A stretch of 64,000 nucleotides of DNA, taken from assembly GCA_965229765.1 (NCBI GenBank), contig CBDDJT010000004.1, positions 372,001 through 436,000 of the forward strand, read 5' to 3'. Source of the stretch: ASV31 sp965229765 (lineage in GTDB: Bacteria > Pseudomonadota > Alphaproteobacteria > Rhodobacterales > Rhodobacteraceae). Position numbers and translations under genes: made by a program. This document shows positions 18,836-27,835 of this stretch, in pieces. The notes under the pieces are model-generated. The model was given only the letters and a program-made list of their open reading frames with translations, had not been told where the DNA came from and ran no database searches. The first letter of the stretch is position 1. Each line of letters opens with the position of its first letter.

Positions 18836-21067
18836 ATGGCGGGCAATGACAGAAACGGTCGACCCCGGGTGATCCGGCGCAGCGGCAGCACGGCGGGCAC
18901 CTCGCGCTCTGCCTCCGGACGCAGCGCGACACCGACATTGCGCGCGGAAAAGCCCGCCGCCAGCGCATCGAAGCCAAAGCCGAAACCAAAGCCGCGGAAA
19001 TCCGCACCGCGGCGCAAGCGCGGCGGCAGCGGAGGTGGCGGTATCCGAGGCGCATTGCGTGCGCTGCGCCGCTGGATCGTTCGGCTGATATGGCGGCTGT
19101 TTGCCGCCGGCACGGCGGCTGTCGCCCTGCTTCTGGGCGCGTCGATCTTCTACTTCTATACCACGCTGCCGCCCGTGTCGGACCTTCTCGATGCACGGAC
19201 CCGCGGGTCGGTGACGCTTCTGGACCGGGACGGACAGGTCTTTGCCTGGCGCGGGGAACAGTTCGGCGGAATGATCACGGCGGACACCGTGTCGCCCGTC
19301 CTGCGCGACGCGGTCGTCGCAACGGAAGACCGCCGCTTCTACCAGCACCTGGGCGTGTCGCCCCGCGGCATCGCCAGCGCCATCCGCATCAACCTGCGCG
19401 AAGGGCGCGGCCCGCTCGAAGGCCACGGCGGTTCGACCATCACCCAGCAGGTGGCCAAGCTTCTCTGCCTTGGGGTCCCCTATGAACCGTCGAACGGCAT
19501 GACAGAGGCCGAGTACGAGACGGACTGCCGCCGCACCACGGTCTGGCGCAAGATTCAGGAAGTGCCCTACGCCCTCGCAATGGAGGCACGCTATTCCAAG
19601 GATGAGATCCTAACGATCTACCTCAACCGCGCCTATCTGGGCGCAGGCGCAAGGGGATTCGAGGCCGCAAGCCAACGCTATTTCGGCAAGTCCGCGGCCG
19701 AAGTCGATCCGGGCGAGGCCGCGATGCTTGCCGGGCTTCTGGTGGCACCGTCCCGCTTTGCCCCTACCGCCAGCCTTGAACGCGCCCAGAACCGCGCCGC
19801 CGTGGTGATCGCGCTGATGGAGGAACAGGGCTACATCGATGCCACCACGGCTGATCGCGCGCGCGCGAATCCCGCCCAGTTGTCCGCTGCGGCCGAGGCG
19901 CGCGCCGGCGGGTATTTCGCCGATTGGGTCATGGACGCCGGACCGTCCTTCCTGACCCGTGAAACGACCGAAGACGTCATCATCCGCACCACCTTCGATC
20001 CCAGGATTCAGGAAGCGGCGGAAAACGCGCTTGCCCAGATCTTCGACGAGAAGGTGCGCGAAGGCTCCGAAGCGCAGGCTGCCGTCGTCGTGATGTCTGC
20101 CGACGGCGCGGTGCGTGCCATGGTCGGCGGGCGGCGGTTCCGTGGCATTGCCGGGCAGTTCAACCGCGCCATCCAGGCCCGGCGGCAGACCGGATCGTCC
20201 TTCAAGCCATTCGTCTACGCCACCGCGCTCGACCTGGGCTACAAGTGGTACGACCGCGTGGTCGACGAACCCATTACCATCGACATCCCCGGCTCTGGCC
20301 CGTGGTCACCGCGCAACTACACGAACGACTTCTATGGCGAGGTCACGCTGACCTGGGCGCTTGCGAACTCGCTCAACATCCCCGCCGTGAAGATCAGCGA
20401 ATCGGTTGGACGCGACAAGGTGCGCCTTATCGCGTCCGAGTTCGGCATCGAGTCCGATCTTGCCGCCGGGCCCGCGCTGGCGCTCGGTGCTTCGGAATCC
20501 ACCCTGCTGGAAATGACGGGCGCCTATGCCGGTATTCTCAATGGCGGGTCCAGCGTGACGCCCTATGGCCTTCTGGAACTGCGTCTGATGGAGGACGACG
20601 TGCCACTGATGGGCCAGGCGGGCGGCATCGGCGAACGCGTGATCACACCCGACGCGGCGCAACAGCTTGTCTACATGATGCACCAGGTCGTCGAGACCGG
20701 CACCGGCGGGCGGGCCCGCCTGCCCGGTCGCGAGGCCGCGGGCAAGACCGGCACGACACAGGCCGCCCGCGACGCATGGTTCCTTGGCTTCACCGCCGAC
20801 TATGTTGCGGGTGTCTGGATGGGGTACGACGACAACTCGCCGCTTTCGGGCGTGACGGGCGGTGGCCTGCCGGCGGAGATCTGGCAGGCCGTCATGGCAG
20901 CGGTTCACGCCGACCTGCCGCCATCACCCCTGCCGATGATCCGCCCCGACCCCAATGCGCCACTGCCGGGCAGCGTTCCACAACCCGGCCCCGCGCCGGG
21001 CCAGCCGCGCGACGACCGCTCTCTGATGGAAGTGCTCAACGATATCCTGCGCGGGCCGGGGAACTGA
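18836..21067 (+). CDS. Class A penicillin-binding protein (transglycosylase/transpeptidase, PBP1A-type)
   Basis: 743 aa. A long basic Ser/Lys/Pro-rich cytoplasmic N-terminus (contains KPKPKPKPRK) is followed by one membrane helix (FAAGTAAVALLLGASIFYF, about residues 88-106). The glycosyltransferase domain has EDRRFYQHLGV (catalytic Glu near 164) and GGSTITQQVAKLL; the transpeptidase domain has S452-x-x-K (TGSSFKPF), SLN and KTGTTQ near 637. It polymerises and cross-links peptidoglycan in the periplasm. The C-terminus is Pro-rich. It diverges from glnK. Confidence 0.93.
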   Translation: MAGNDRNGRPRVIRRSGSTAGTSRSASGRSATPTLRAEKPAASASKPKPKPKPRKSAPRRKRGGSGGGGIRGALRALRRWIVRLIWRLFAAGTAAVALLLGASIFYFYTTLPPVSDLLDARTRGSVTLLDRDGQVFAWRGEQFGGMITADTVSPVLRDAVVATEDRRFYQHLGVSPRGIASAIRINLREGRGPLEGHGGSTITQQVAKLLCLGVPYEPSNGMTEAEYETDCRRTTVWRKIQEVPYALAMEARYSKDEILTIYLNRAYLGAGARGFEAASQRYFGKSAAEVDPGEAAMLAGLLVAPSRFAPTASLERAQNRAAVVIALMEEQGYIDATTADRARANPAQLSAAAEARAGGYFADWVMDAGPSFLTRETTEDVIIRTTFDPRIQEAAENALAQIFDEKVREGSEAQAAVVVMSADGAVRAMVGGRRFRGIAGQFNRAIQARRQTGSSFKPFVYATALDLGYKWYDRVVDEPITIDIPGSGPWSPRNYTNDFYGEVTLTWALANSLNIPAVKISESVGRDKVRLIASEFGIESDLAAGPALALGASESTLLEMTGAYAGILNGGSSVTPYGLLELRLMEDDVPLMGQAGGIGERVITPDAAQQLVYMMHQVVETGTGGRARLPGREAAGKTGTTQAARDAWFLGFTADYVAGVWMGYDDNSPLSGVTGGGLPAEIWQAVMAAVHADLPPSPLPMIRPDPNAPLPGSVPQPGPAPGQPRDDRSLMEVLNDILRGPGN

Positions 21068-21079
21068 CCGGCCCGGCGG

Positions 21080-21691
21080 TCAGCCTGCCTGCTTCACCCG
21101 CGCGATCAGGCCGGCGACGTTCTGCCCGGACTGGTCGTACATCGCCTGGATCTCCTGCTGCTCGCTGCGCAGCAGGCTGATACCCTCGACCTTCATGTCG
21201 ACGAAAAGCGGCTTGCCCCCCCGGTCCGACACCTGAAAATCCACGCGGAAGGGATCGACGCCGCGCAGGATGGCCGTGGTGGTCACCATGACCGTGTCCT
21301 CGCGCAATTGCTCGCTGCGGTTCACCTCGACCTTGCCGCCGATGAACTCGCGGAACCGCTTGCCATACTTGCGCGCGATATATCCAACGAAGGCGCGCTC
21401 GAACGCGGCAAGCTCGCCGCTGCTGATGACACTGGTGATCCGCCGCGACAGGGCGAACTGCGAAATCAGGCGCACGTCGGCGTACTGATTGAACAGCCCC
21501 TCGAAATCTCCGTACATCTGCCCTTCGGAGCGGCCCGAATTGATGATGCGGTTGATATCGGTAACCAGCCTGTCGATCAGCCCTTCGGCCACGCTCGACT
21601 GAAGGGCGAAAGCGGGCCCACCCACCGTCAAAGCAAGCGTGGCACCCAGCGACGCGGTCAGAAAGCCACGGCGATCAAAGTTATTGGCCAT
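21080..21691 (-). CDS. mlaC: MlaC-family phospholipid-binding periplasmic protein
   Basis: 203 aa. The N-terminus NFDRRGFLTASLGATLALTVGGPAFA carries a twin-arginine-like RRGFL motif and a hydrophobic core ending AFA, so Tat export is likely. The body (YADVRLISQFALSRR, FVGYIARKYGKRFREF, FQVSDRGGKPLFVDMKVEGISLL) matches the MlaC/Ttg2D family, which shuttles phospholipids between the outer-membrane MlaA complex and the inner-membrane MlaFEDB pump. Its start overlaps the 3' end of mlaA by 11 bp. The mlaFED genes are not in the window. Confidence 0.9.
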   Translation of the reverse strand: MANNFDRRGFLTASLGATLALTVGGPAFALQSSVAEGLIDRLVTDINRIINSGRSEGQMYGDFEGLFNQYADVRLISQFALSRRITSVISSGELAAFERAFVGYIARKYGKRFREFIGGKVEVNRSEQLREDTVMVTTTAILRGVDPFRVDFQVSDRGGKPLFVDMKVEGISLLRSEQQEIQAMYDQSGQNVAGLIARVKQAG

Positions 21692-22436
21692 AAAGTTCCT
21701 CGTAGGGGTCAAAGAATGCATCGCCGCTATCGCCGCCCGACAACTGGAAGCGCCGGTTATCCAGATAAAGCAGCCGCGCCGCAGCGTATGGATCCGCGCT
21801 GTCGTACAGGACGGATTCGACCGTGCCGGAAAAATCGCCGCGCGCGCCGACGCTGGCCACGATGCCAGTGGCGGTACCCACGTATTTCTCGGGGCTGGGC
21901 AGGACGTAGCCCAAGGGGTTGGTGAACAGATCCACCACCTTGCCCACCGCGTCACGTTCGGTCGAGGGCCCGAGGACCGGAAGCACCAGATAGGCGCCCT
22001 CGTCAAAGCCCCAGACATGTAGCGTCTCGCCGAAATCGCTGTCTCGCTTTTCCAGCCCCAGTTCGGTCGCCGGGTCCATCAGGCCACCGAACCCCAGCGT
22101 CGCGTTGACCGCAAGGCGAAAGCTGTTGTGGATTACGTCCTCCACGTTGAACTGCAAGACATCGTTGACGATAGTTTGCGGCAACGAGAACGTGTCGCTG
22201 AAATTGCTCAGCCCTTCGCGCACCGGAACCGGTATGCTTGGTCCTGTCCCCGACCGGTCCTTGAACAGGGCGCGGTCGATCTCGACGTTCGTTTCGAACA
22301 CCTCGCGGTTGCGCATCTCGTATGGGTCGTGAAAGTCGCTTGTGACGTCCGGCGGCGCGCAGGCCGCAGTAATTGCAAGCAACGCCAAGGCGCCCGGCAG
22401 CATGTGCCAACGACCGATTCTCTTCGCCTCAACCAC
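21681..22436 (-). CDS. mlaA: MlaA (VacJ) outer-membrane lipoprotein
   Basis: 251 aa. Lipobox LAITAAC with the lipidated Cys near residue 26. The MlaA domain follows: HDPYEMRNREVFETNV, VNDVLQFNVEDVIHNSFRLAVNATLGFGGLMDPATELGL, and FGETLHVWGFDEGAYLVLPVLGPS. It removes mislocalised phospholipids from the outer leaflet of the outer membrane. The frame opens with GTG at 22436; an ATG at 22403 would leave a shorter but still workable leader. Overlaps mlaC, so the two are surely co-transcribed. Confidence 0.92.
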   Translation of the reverse strand: MVEAKRIGRWHMLPGALALLAITAACAPPDVTSDFHDPYEMRNREVFETNVEIDRALFKDRSGTGPSIPVPVREGLSNFSDTFSLPQTIVNDVLQFNVEDVIHNSFRLAVNATLGFGGLMDPATELGLEKRDSDFGETLHVWGFDEGAYLVLPVLGPSTERDAVGKVVDLFTNPLGYVLPSPEKYVGTATGIVASVGARGDFSGTVESVLYDSADPYAAARLLYLDNRRFQLSGGDSGDAFFDPYEELYGQ

Positions 22437-22690
22437 GCCGCACCCGATTGCTCATTTCCCTCGCTTCATACAGATAGGCCGCGGGCGCGCGCAACCCAAC
22501 CCGATGGTCCGGAACGACCGCCAGTGTGACCGCCGCGCGACAGGATGCGCTCGCCGGCGCAGGCCCGCCGACATCACCCGATCAATGGGCGGACAGCCGC
22601 CGACCGCCCCATGCCGGCAATGTCACGAAGACGATTCCGCCCCCGCCCGGAATCGGCTAGCGTCCCGTCAAGACAACGAAAGGATCCCCG

Positions 22691-23158
22691 ATGACCGGAA
22701 AGATAGAGGCCAGACTGGCAGAGCTTGGCGTGACCCTGCCCGATGCCCCGGCCCCCGCTGCAAACTATGTGCCCTTCGTCCAGACGGGCGATACGCTTTA
22801 TGTGTCCGGCCAGATTTCCATCGGCGCCGATGGCGCGCTGATCACCGGCAAGCTGGGCGACGGAATGGACGTGGCGCAGGGCGCCGCGGCGGCGCAACGC
22901 TGCGCGCTCAGCCTTCTGGCACAGGTCCGCGCGGCCTGTGGCGGCGATCTCGACCGGCTGGTGCGCGTGGTCAAGCTGACTGGCTTCGTCAACTCCACCG
23001 CCGATTTCACCGAGCAGCCCAAGGTCGTCAACGGTGCGTCCGATTTCCTGGTCGAGGCACTGGGCGACGCCGGGCGACACAGCCGGTCGGCCGTCAGCGC
23101 CGCATCGCTTCCGATGGGCGTCGCGGTAGAGATCGAGGGGATCTTCCAGATTCGATGA
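22691..23158 (+). CDS. RidA-family (YjgF/YER057c/UK114) protein
   Basis: 155 aa, of the slightly longer group close to TdcF/YjgH-like proteins. Motifs: TGDTLYVSGQISIGADG near residue 33 and the C-terminal RSAVSAASLPMGVAVEIEGIF. The Arg of HSRSAVSA occupies the position of the RidA catalytic arginine that deaminates reactive 2-aminoacrylate. It overlaps the GDPD start by ATGA. The preceding 254 bp, back to mlaA, holds no further gene that I can support. Confidence 0.9.
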   Translation: MTGKIEARLAELGVTLPDAPAPAANYVPFVQTGDTLYVSGQISIGADGALITGKLGDGMDVAQGAAAAQRCALSLLAQVRAACGGDLDRLVRVVKLTGFVNSTADFTEQPKVVNGASDFLVEALGDAGRHSRSAVSAASLPMGVAVEIEGIFQIR

Positions 23159-23919
23159 CCCCGCTGGCACAGCCGTTTCTGGACATCCCCATCGCCCACC
23201 GCGCCTATCATGACGGCGCGGCGGGCCGGCCCGAGAACTCTCTTGCCGCGGTCCGCGCGGCCATCGCCGCCGGATACGGAATCGAGATTGATCTGCAACC
23301 GTCGGCGGACGGCCAGGCGATGGTGTTCCACGACTACCACCTTGACCGGATGACCCCCCGGAAGGGGCCGGTACGCCTCTGTACCGCCGCGGAACTTGGG
23401 CGCGTCATGCTCAACGGCGCTGACGAGGGCATCCCGACACTCGCCGAGGTCCTGTCGCTGGTCGACGGGCGGGTGCCCGTGCTGATCGAGCTGAAGGATC
23501 AGGATGGCGCGATGGGTCCCGACATCGGCGTGCTAGAACAGGCGGTGACCGATGTGCTGGCGGGCTATGACGGGCTGGCCGCCGTGATGTCGTTCAATCC
23601 CCATTCCGCCGCGTTACTGGCGCATCACCTGCCGGACCGCGCTGTTGGCCTGACCACCTGCGCCTATCACGCCGACGACTGGCCGCTGCTTCCGCCCGGG
23701 GTGCGCACCCGGCTTGCCGGCCTGACGGATGCCGACCACCTTGCCTTCATCAGCCACCTTGCGCGCGATCTCGACAATCCCCGCGTGACGGAACTGAAGG
23801 CGGGCGGCATGCCAGTCCTGTGCTGGACGATCCGCAGCCCCGAGGACGAGACGCGCGCACGCCGCATCGCCGACAACATCACGTTCGAGGGATACGCCGC
23901 CGCGCGCGCCGGCGCTTGA
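23155..23919 (+). CDS. Glycerophosphodiester phosphodiesterase family protein
   Basis: 254 aa, TIM-barrel GDPD. The active-site residues are visible: HRAYHDGAAGRPENS (His/Arg/Glu near the N-terminus), GIEIDLQPSADGQAMVFHD (metal-binding E-x-D and the general-acid His), and LIELK. It hydrolyses glycerophosphodiesters to glycerol-3-phosphate and an alcohol. There is no signal peptide, so it is cytoplasmic. Coupled to ridA by the ATGA overlap. Confidence 0.92.
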   Translation: MTPLAQPFLDIPIAHRAYHDGAAGRPENSLAAVRAAIAAGYGIEIDLQPSADGQAMVFHDYHLDRMTPRKGPVRLCTAAELGRVMLNGADEGIPTLAEVLSLVDGRVPVLIELKDQDGAMGPDIGVLEQAVTDVLAGYDGLAAVMSFNPHSAALLAHHLPDRAVGLTTCAYHADDWPLLPPGVRTRLAGLTDADHLAFISHLARDLDNPRVTELKAGGMPVLCWTIRSPEDETRARRIADNITFEGYAAARAGA

Positions 23920-23966
23920 CGCCCCACGCGCGCACGCCAAGTTAGGGGCATAAGCGGACAGGACCC

Positions 23967-25148
23967 ATGCGCGAACCCCGGATCGAAATCACCGCAGCGG
24001 GCAGCCTTGCCGACATCCCCGCCGCCGACTGGGACGCCTGCGCCTGCCCCGAGGCCGCGGATGGCGGCCGCCCCGAGGATCCGTTCACGACGCACCGCTT
24101 CCTGCGCGCGCTGGAGGTGTCGCGCAGCGTCGGCACCGGCACCGGCTGGCAGCCGCGCCACCTGACCGCCGAGATGGACGGCCAATTGATCGCCGCCGCG
24201 CCGATGTACGCCAAGGGCCACAGCCAGGGCGAATACATCTTCGATCACAACTGGGCGCACGCCTATGAACGCGCCGGCGGGCGCTATTACCCCAAGCTTC
24301 AGATCGCGGTGCCCTTCACCCCCGCCACGGGCCGCCGCCTGCTGACCCGCCCGGGGCTGGAAGAGATGGGACAGGCCGCGCTGGTACAGGGCGCGGTCCA
24401 GGTCGCGTCGGAAAACCGCCTGTCGTCCGTTCACATCACGTTCTGCACCGAGACAGAGGCCGAAGCCGGCGACGCGATGGGCCTTCTGCACCGCGTCACC
24501 GACCAGTTTCACTGGGAAAACCGCGGTTACGACAGCTTTGACGCCTTCCTGTCCGACCTGTCCTCGCGCAAGCGCAAGAACATCCGCAAGGAACGCGCCA
24601 CGGCACAGGCCTTTGGCGGGCGCATCGTGCAGCTGACGGGCGACCAGATTCAGCCCGAGCATTGGGATGCCTTCTGGCGGTTCTACCAGGACACCGGCGC
24701 CCGCAAATGGGGCACGCCCTACCTGACGCGCGCCTTTTTCGACGCCGCGCAGGAGACGCTGCGCGACGACATGCTGCTGGTGCTGGCCGAACGCGGCGGG
24801 CGCTGGGTGGCCGGCGCGCTCAACTTCATCGGGCGCAGCCGCCTTTACGGCCGCTACTGGGGCTGCGTCGAAGATCATCCCTGCCTGCACTTCGAGCTGT
24901 GCTACTATCAGGCCATCGACCACGCCATCGCCCACGGGCTCGACACCGTCGAGGCCGGCGCGCAAGGACAGCACAAGCTGGCGCGCGGCTATCTGCCGGT
25001 GCAATGCCACTCGCTGCACTGGGTCGCGGATGCCGGGTTCCGCGATGCCATCGACCAGTACCTGCGCGCAGAACGCGCCGCCGTGGACGAAGAGATAGAG
25101 GTCCTGACCAGTTACGGACCGTTCCGCAAAGTCACATCGGAGGACTGA
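23967..25148 (+). CDS. FemAB-like GNAT acyltransferase (PF04339 peptidogalycan family)
   Basis: 393 aa. Conserved family sequence: EDPFTTHRFLRALEVS, EYIFDHNWAHAYERAGGRYYPKLQIAVPFTPATG, SRKRKNIRKER, HFELCYYQAIDHAIAHGL and EAGAQGQHKLARGYLPV. The last two form the acyl-CoA-binding half of a GNAT fold. The family is common in proteobacteria; its acceptor is not established, though a cell-wall or peptide acceptor has been proposed. It shares one base (TGATG) with the next gene. Confidence 0.85.
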   Translation: MREPRIEITAAGSLADIPAADWDACACPEAADGGRPEDPFTTHRFLRALEVSRSVGTGTGWQPRHLTAEMDGQLIAAAPMYAKGHSQGEYIFDHNWAHAYERAGGRYYPKLQIAVPFTPATGRRLLTRPGLEEMGQAALVQGAVQVASENRLSSVHITFCTETEAEAGDAMGLLHRVTDQFHWENRGYDSFDAFLSDLSSRKRKNIRKERATAQAFGGRIVQLTGDQIQPEHWDAFWRFYQDTGARKWGTPYLTRAFFDAAQETLRDDMLLVLAERGGRWVAGALNFIGRSRLYGRYWGCVEDHPCLHFELCYYQAIDHAIAHGLDTVEAGAQGQHKLARGYLPVQCHSLHWVADAGFRDAIDQYLRAERAAVDEEIEVLTSYGPFRKVTSED

Positions 25149-25444
25149 TGCCAGAGAAACTGACAGACGCCGAACGCGCGACCGGGCTTGCGCCCCTGCT
25201 GGACAACGGCTGGCAGATGGTCGACGGCCGCGACGCGATCACGAAGACCTATGTGTTCCGGAATTTCGTCGAGGCGTTCGGCTTCATGACGCGCGCCGCG
25301 CTCTGGGCCGAGAAATGGAACCACCACCCCGAATGGTTCAACGTCTACAAGACCGTGGACGTGACGTTGTCCACCCATGACGCCGGCGGGCTGTCGGCGC
25401 TTGACGTGAAACTCGCCACAAAGATGGATGCGCTGACCGGCTGA
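25148..25444 (+). CDS. phhB: Pterin-4a-carbinolamine dehydratase
   Basis: 98 aa, standard length. It dehydrates 4a-hydroxytetrahydropterin. The active-site motif EKWNHHPEWFNVYKTVDVTLSTHDAGGLS (about 57-85) contains the catalytic HHPEW and the S/TTHD region. No phenylalanine hydroxylase gene is nearby, so the link to tetrahydropterin recycling is by family only. Start overlaps the previous stop (TGATG). Confidence 0.93.
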   Translation: MPEKLTDAERATGLAPLLDNGWQMVDGRDAITKTYVFRNFVEAFGFMTRAALWAEKWNHHPEWFNVYKTVDVTLSTHDAGGLSALDVKLATKMDALTG

Positions 25445-25461
25445 CCGGCCAGCGCCCCGAA

Positions 25462-25950
25462 TCAAAGCGATTCGAGCATCGCCTCGCCGCCCGACATATC
25501 GCAGGTGCCGCGGCCTTCCTCGATGTGCATCCGCGTCACGGTGCCGTCCTCGACCAGCATGGCATAGCGCTGCGAGCGGTCGACGAAACCCACGGGCTCT
25601 GCCGAGAATTCCATGCCGATGGCCTTGGTGAACTCGGAATTGCCGTCCGACAGCATGGAGATGCCAGCCTCGGTGGCGCCGGTCTGCTCGCCCCAGATCT
25701 TCATGATGAACGGGTCGTTCACCGCGAGGCAGACGATCTCGTCCACGCCCTTCTCGGCCAGCTGGTCCTTGACCCGGATGAAGCTCGGGACATGCGCCAT
25801 GTGACAGGTCGGCGTGAACGCCCCCGGCACGGCAAAGATCACCACCTTGCGGCCCTTGGTCAGCTCGCTCACCTTCACGCCCTCTGGGCCCTCCGCCCCA
25901 AGTCGCAGCAGCGTCGCCTCTGGCACCGTGTCACCCACCGAAATCGCCAT
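25462..25950 (-). CDS. Peroxiredoxin (Prx5-type)
   Basis: 162 aa. The peroxidatic cysteine is C49 in PGAFTPTCHMAHVPSF, followed by VKDQLAEKGVDEIVCLAVNDPFIMKIWGE, the Prx5 pattern. It reduces hydrogen peroxide and alkyl peroxides. No fused glutaredoxin domain, so an external thiol donor is needed. The ORF is open further upstream but the ATG at 25950 has GAGAGGGACAAAG in front and gives the family amino terminus MAISVGDTVP. Divergent from the ferredoxin-reductase-like gene (81 bp). Confidence 0.94.
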   Translation of the reverse strand: MAISVGDTVPEATLLRLGAEGPEGVKVSELTKGRKVVIFAVPGAFTPTCHMAHVPSFIRVKDQLAEKGVDEIVCLAVNDPFIMKIWGEQTGATEAGISMLSDGNSEFTKAIGMEFSAEPVGFVDRSQRYAMLVEDGTVTRMHIEEGRGTCDMSGGEAMLESL

Positions 25951-26031
25951 CTTTGTCCCTCTCGGATGTTTGCGTTTCCTTCGCCCCGGAATATAGGGTC
26001 TGCGCGCGGCTTGGCCAGCAGGAGGATCCCC

Positions 26032-27243
26032 ATGGAACGCATCGTCGTGATCGGCGCAGGACAGGCCGGGCAAGCTCTGGTCAGCAAGCTGCGCGCACTT
26101 GGCCACACCGGGCCGATCGCCCTGATGGGAGAGGAACCGCAGCCCCCCTATCAGCGCCCGCCCCTGTCCAAGGCCTATCTTCTGGGCGACATGCCGCTGG
26201 AACGGCTGTATCTGCGCCCCGAAAGCTATTACGCGGAAAACGGAATCGACCTGCACCTCGGCGAAACGGTCGTCGCGATCGACCGCGCCGACAAGGTCGT
26301 GATCCAGGGCGGCCATGCCATCCCCTATGACAAGCTGGCGCTGACCACCGGCGCGGTGCCGCGCCGCCTGCCGGGGGCCATCGGCGGCGAACTGGACGGC
26401 GTCTACACCGTCCGCACGCTTGCCGACGTGGACGCCATGGCGCATGAGTTCTCCGAGGGCCGCCGCGTCCTTATCGTCGGCGGCGGCTACATCGGGCTCG
26501 AGGCCGCGGCGGTCGCTGCCAAACGCGGCCTTGCCACCACCCTTGTCGAGGCCGCGCCACGTATCCTGCAACGTGTCGCCGCGCCCGAAACCTCGGATTT
26601 CTTCCGCCGCGTCCACCGCACCCACGGCGTCGAGATCCGCGAAGGCACGGGGCTTGACCGCCTGACGGGCGAGGGCCGCGTCACCGGCGCCACGCTGTCC
26701 GATGGCACGCAACTGGACGTCGATTTCGTGATCGTCGGCGTCGGCATCACGCCCGCCACCTCGCTGGCAGAGGCCGCGGGCCTGACAATCGACAACGGCA
26801 TCCGCACCGACGCGCTTGGCCAAACCTCGGACCCCGCGATCTGGGCGGCGGGCGATTGTGCGTCCTTCCCGCACGGCGAGGCGCGGCTGCGGCTGGAAAG
26901 CGTCGGCAACGCCATCAACCAGGCCGAATGCGTGGCGGAAAACATGCTGGGCGCGGGCAAGCCCTATGTCGCCAAGCCGTGGTTCTGGTCCGACCAGTAC
27001 GACGTCAAGCTACAGATCGCCGGGCTGAACGCCGGCTATGACCGTATCGTCACCCGGCCCGGCGGGGCAAAGGACACCGTTTCGCACTGGTATTTTGCGG
27101 GCGACACCCTGCTGGCTGTGGACGCGATGAGTGATGCGCGCGCCTACATGGTCGGCAAGCGCCTGATCGAGATGGGAAAATCCCCCGATCCCGCCGCCGT
27201 CGCCGACCCGGCGACGGACCTCAAGGCCCTCTTGAAGGGCTGA
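26032..27243 (+). CDS. FAD-dependent NAD(P)H:ferredoxin reductase-type oxidoreductase
   Basis: 403 aa. FAD motif VVIGAGQAGQALVSKLRALG at 4-23; PPYQRPPLSKAYLLG; NAD(P) motif VLIVGGGYIGLEAAAVAA near 145; WAAGDCASFP near 280. A match to rubredoxin/putidaredoxin-type reductases serving Rieske oxygenases or P450s, but no such partner lies nearby. A perfect AGGAGGA site seven bases before the ATG at 26032 supports the start. Followed by rsmD after 7 bp. Confidence 0.9.
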   Translation: MERIVVIGAGQAGQALVSKLRALGHTGPIALMGEEPQPPYQRPPLSKAYLLGDMPLERLYLRPESYYAENGIDLHLGETVVAIDRADKVVIQGGHAIPYDKLALTTGAVPRRLPGAIGGELDGVYTVRTLADVDAMAHEFSEGRRVLIVGGGYIGLEAAAVAAKRGLATTLVEAAPRILQRVAAPETSDFFRRVHRTHGVEIREGTGLDRLTGEGRVTGATLSDGTQLDVDFVIVGVGITPATSLAEAAGLTIDNGIRTDALGQTSDPAIWAAGDCASFPHGEARLRLESVGNAINQAECVAENMLGAGKPYVAKPWFWSDQYDVKLQIAGLNAGYDRIVTRPGGAKDTVSHWYFAGDTLLAVDAMSDARAYMVGKRLIEMGKSPDPAAVADPATDLKALLKG

Positions 27244-27250
27244 CGGGCGC

Positions 27251-27835
27251 GTGCGCATCATCGCCGGACAGTTCCGCGGCCTCGCGCTTGCCTCGGTGGG
27301 CAAGGGCGACGCGGGCGCGCATCTGCGCCCCACCTCGGACCGGGTGCGCGAAAGCCTGTTCAACCTTCTGATGGGCGGCGCGCATGGCGACCCCGTCACC
27401 GACGCCCGTGTGCTGGACCTGTTCGCGGGCACCGGCGCGCTGGGGCTCGAGGCGCTGTCGCGCGGCGCGGCCATGGCGACATTTGTCGATGACGGCGCCA
27501 AGGCCCGCGCCCTGATCACCCGCAACATCGACCTGACGCGCACCGGCGACATCGCGACGCTGCACCGCCGGGATGCCACGCGCCTTGGGCCGAACGCGGG
27601 CGACCCCTTTACGCTGGTGTTCCTCGACCCGCCCTATGGCAAGGGCCTTGGCGCCCGCGCGCTGGCCGTCGCCGTCAACGGCGGCTGGATCGCCCCCGGC
27701 GCGCTGGTGGTCTGGGAAGAAAACGGCCCGCAACCCGCGCCCGCCGGGTTTCGCCCGCGCGACACGCGCCGCTACGGCGACACGCACATCACGATGCTGG
27801 AATACGCGCCTGCGCCTCAGCCCCAGGTCGGGTGA
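27251..27835 (+). CDS. rsmD: 16S rRNA (guanine966-N2)-methyltransferase RsmD
   Basis: 194 aa. It methylates G966 of 16S rRNA with SAM. The signature MRIIAGQFRG opens the protein; the SAM motif VLDLFAGTGALGLEALSRGA lies near 55 and the catalytic DPPYGKG near 127. Start is GTG at 27251. Its last 19 bp overlap the convergent map gene, so the two mRNAs share complementary 3' ends. Confidence 0.94.
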   Translation: MRIIAGQFRGLALASVGKGDAGAHLRPTSDRVRESLFNLLMGGAHGDPVTDARVLDLFAGTGALGLEALSRGAAMATFVDDGAKARALITRNIDLTRTGDIATLHRRDATRLGPNAGDPFTLVFLDPPYGKGLGARALAVAVNGGWIAPGALVVWEENGPQPAPAGFRPRDTRRYGDTHITMLEYAPAPQPQVG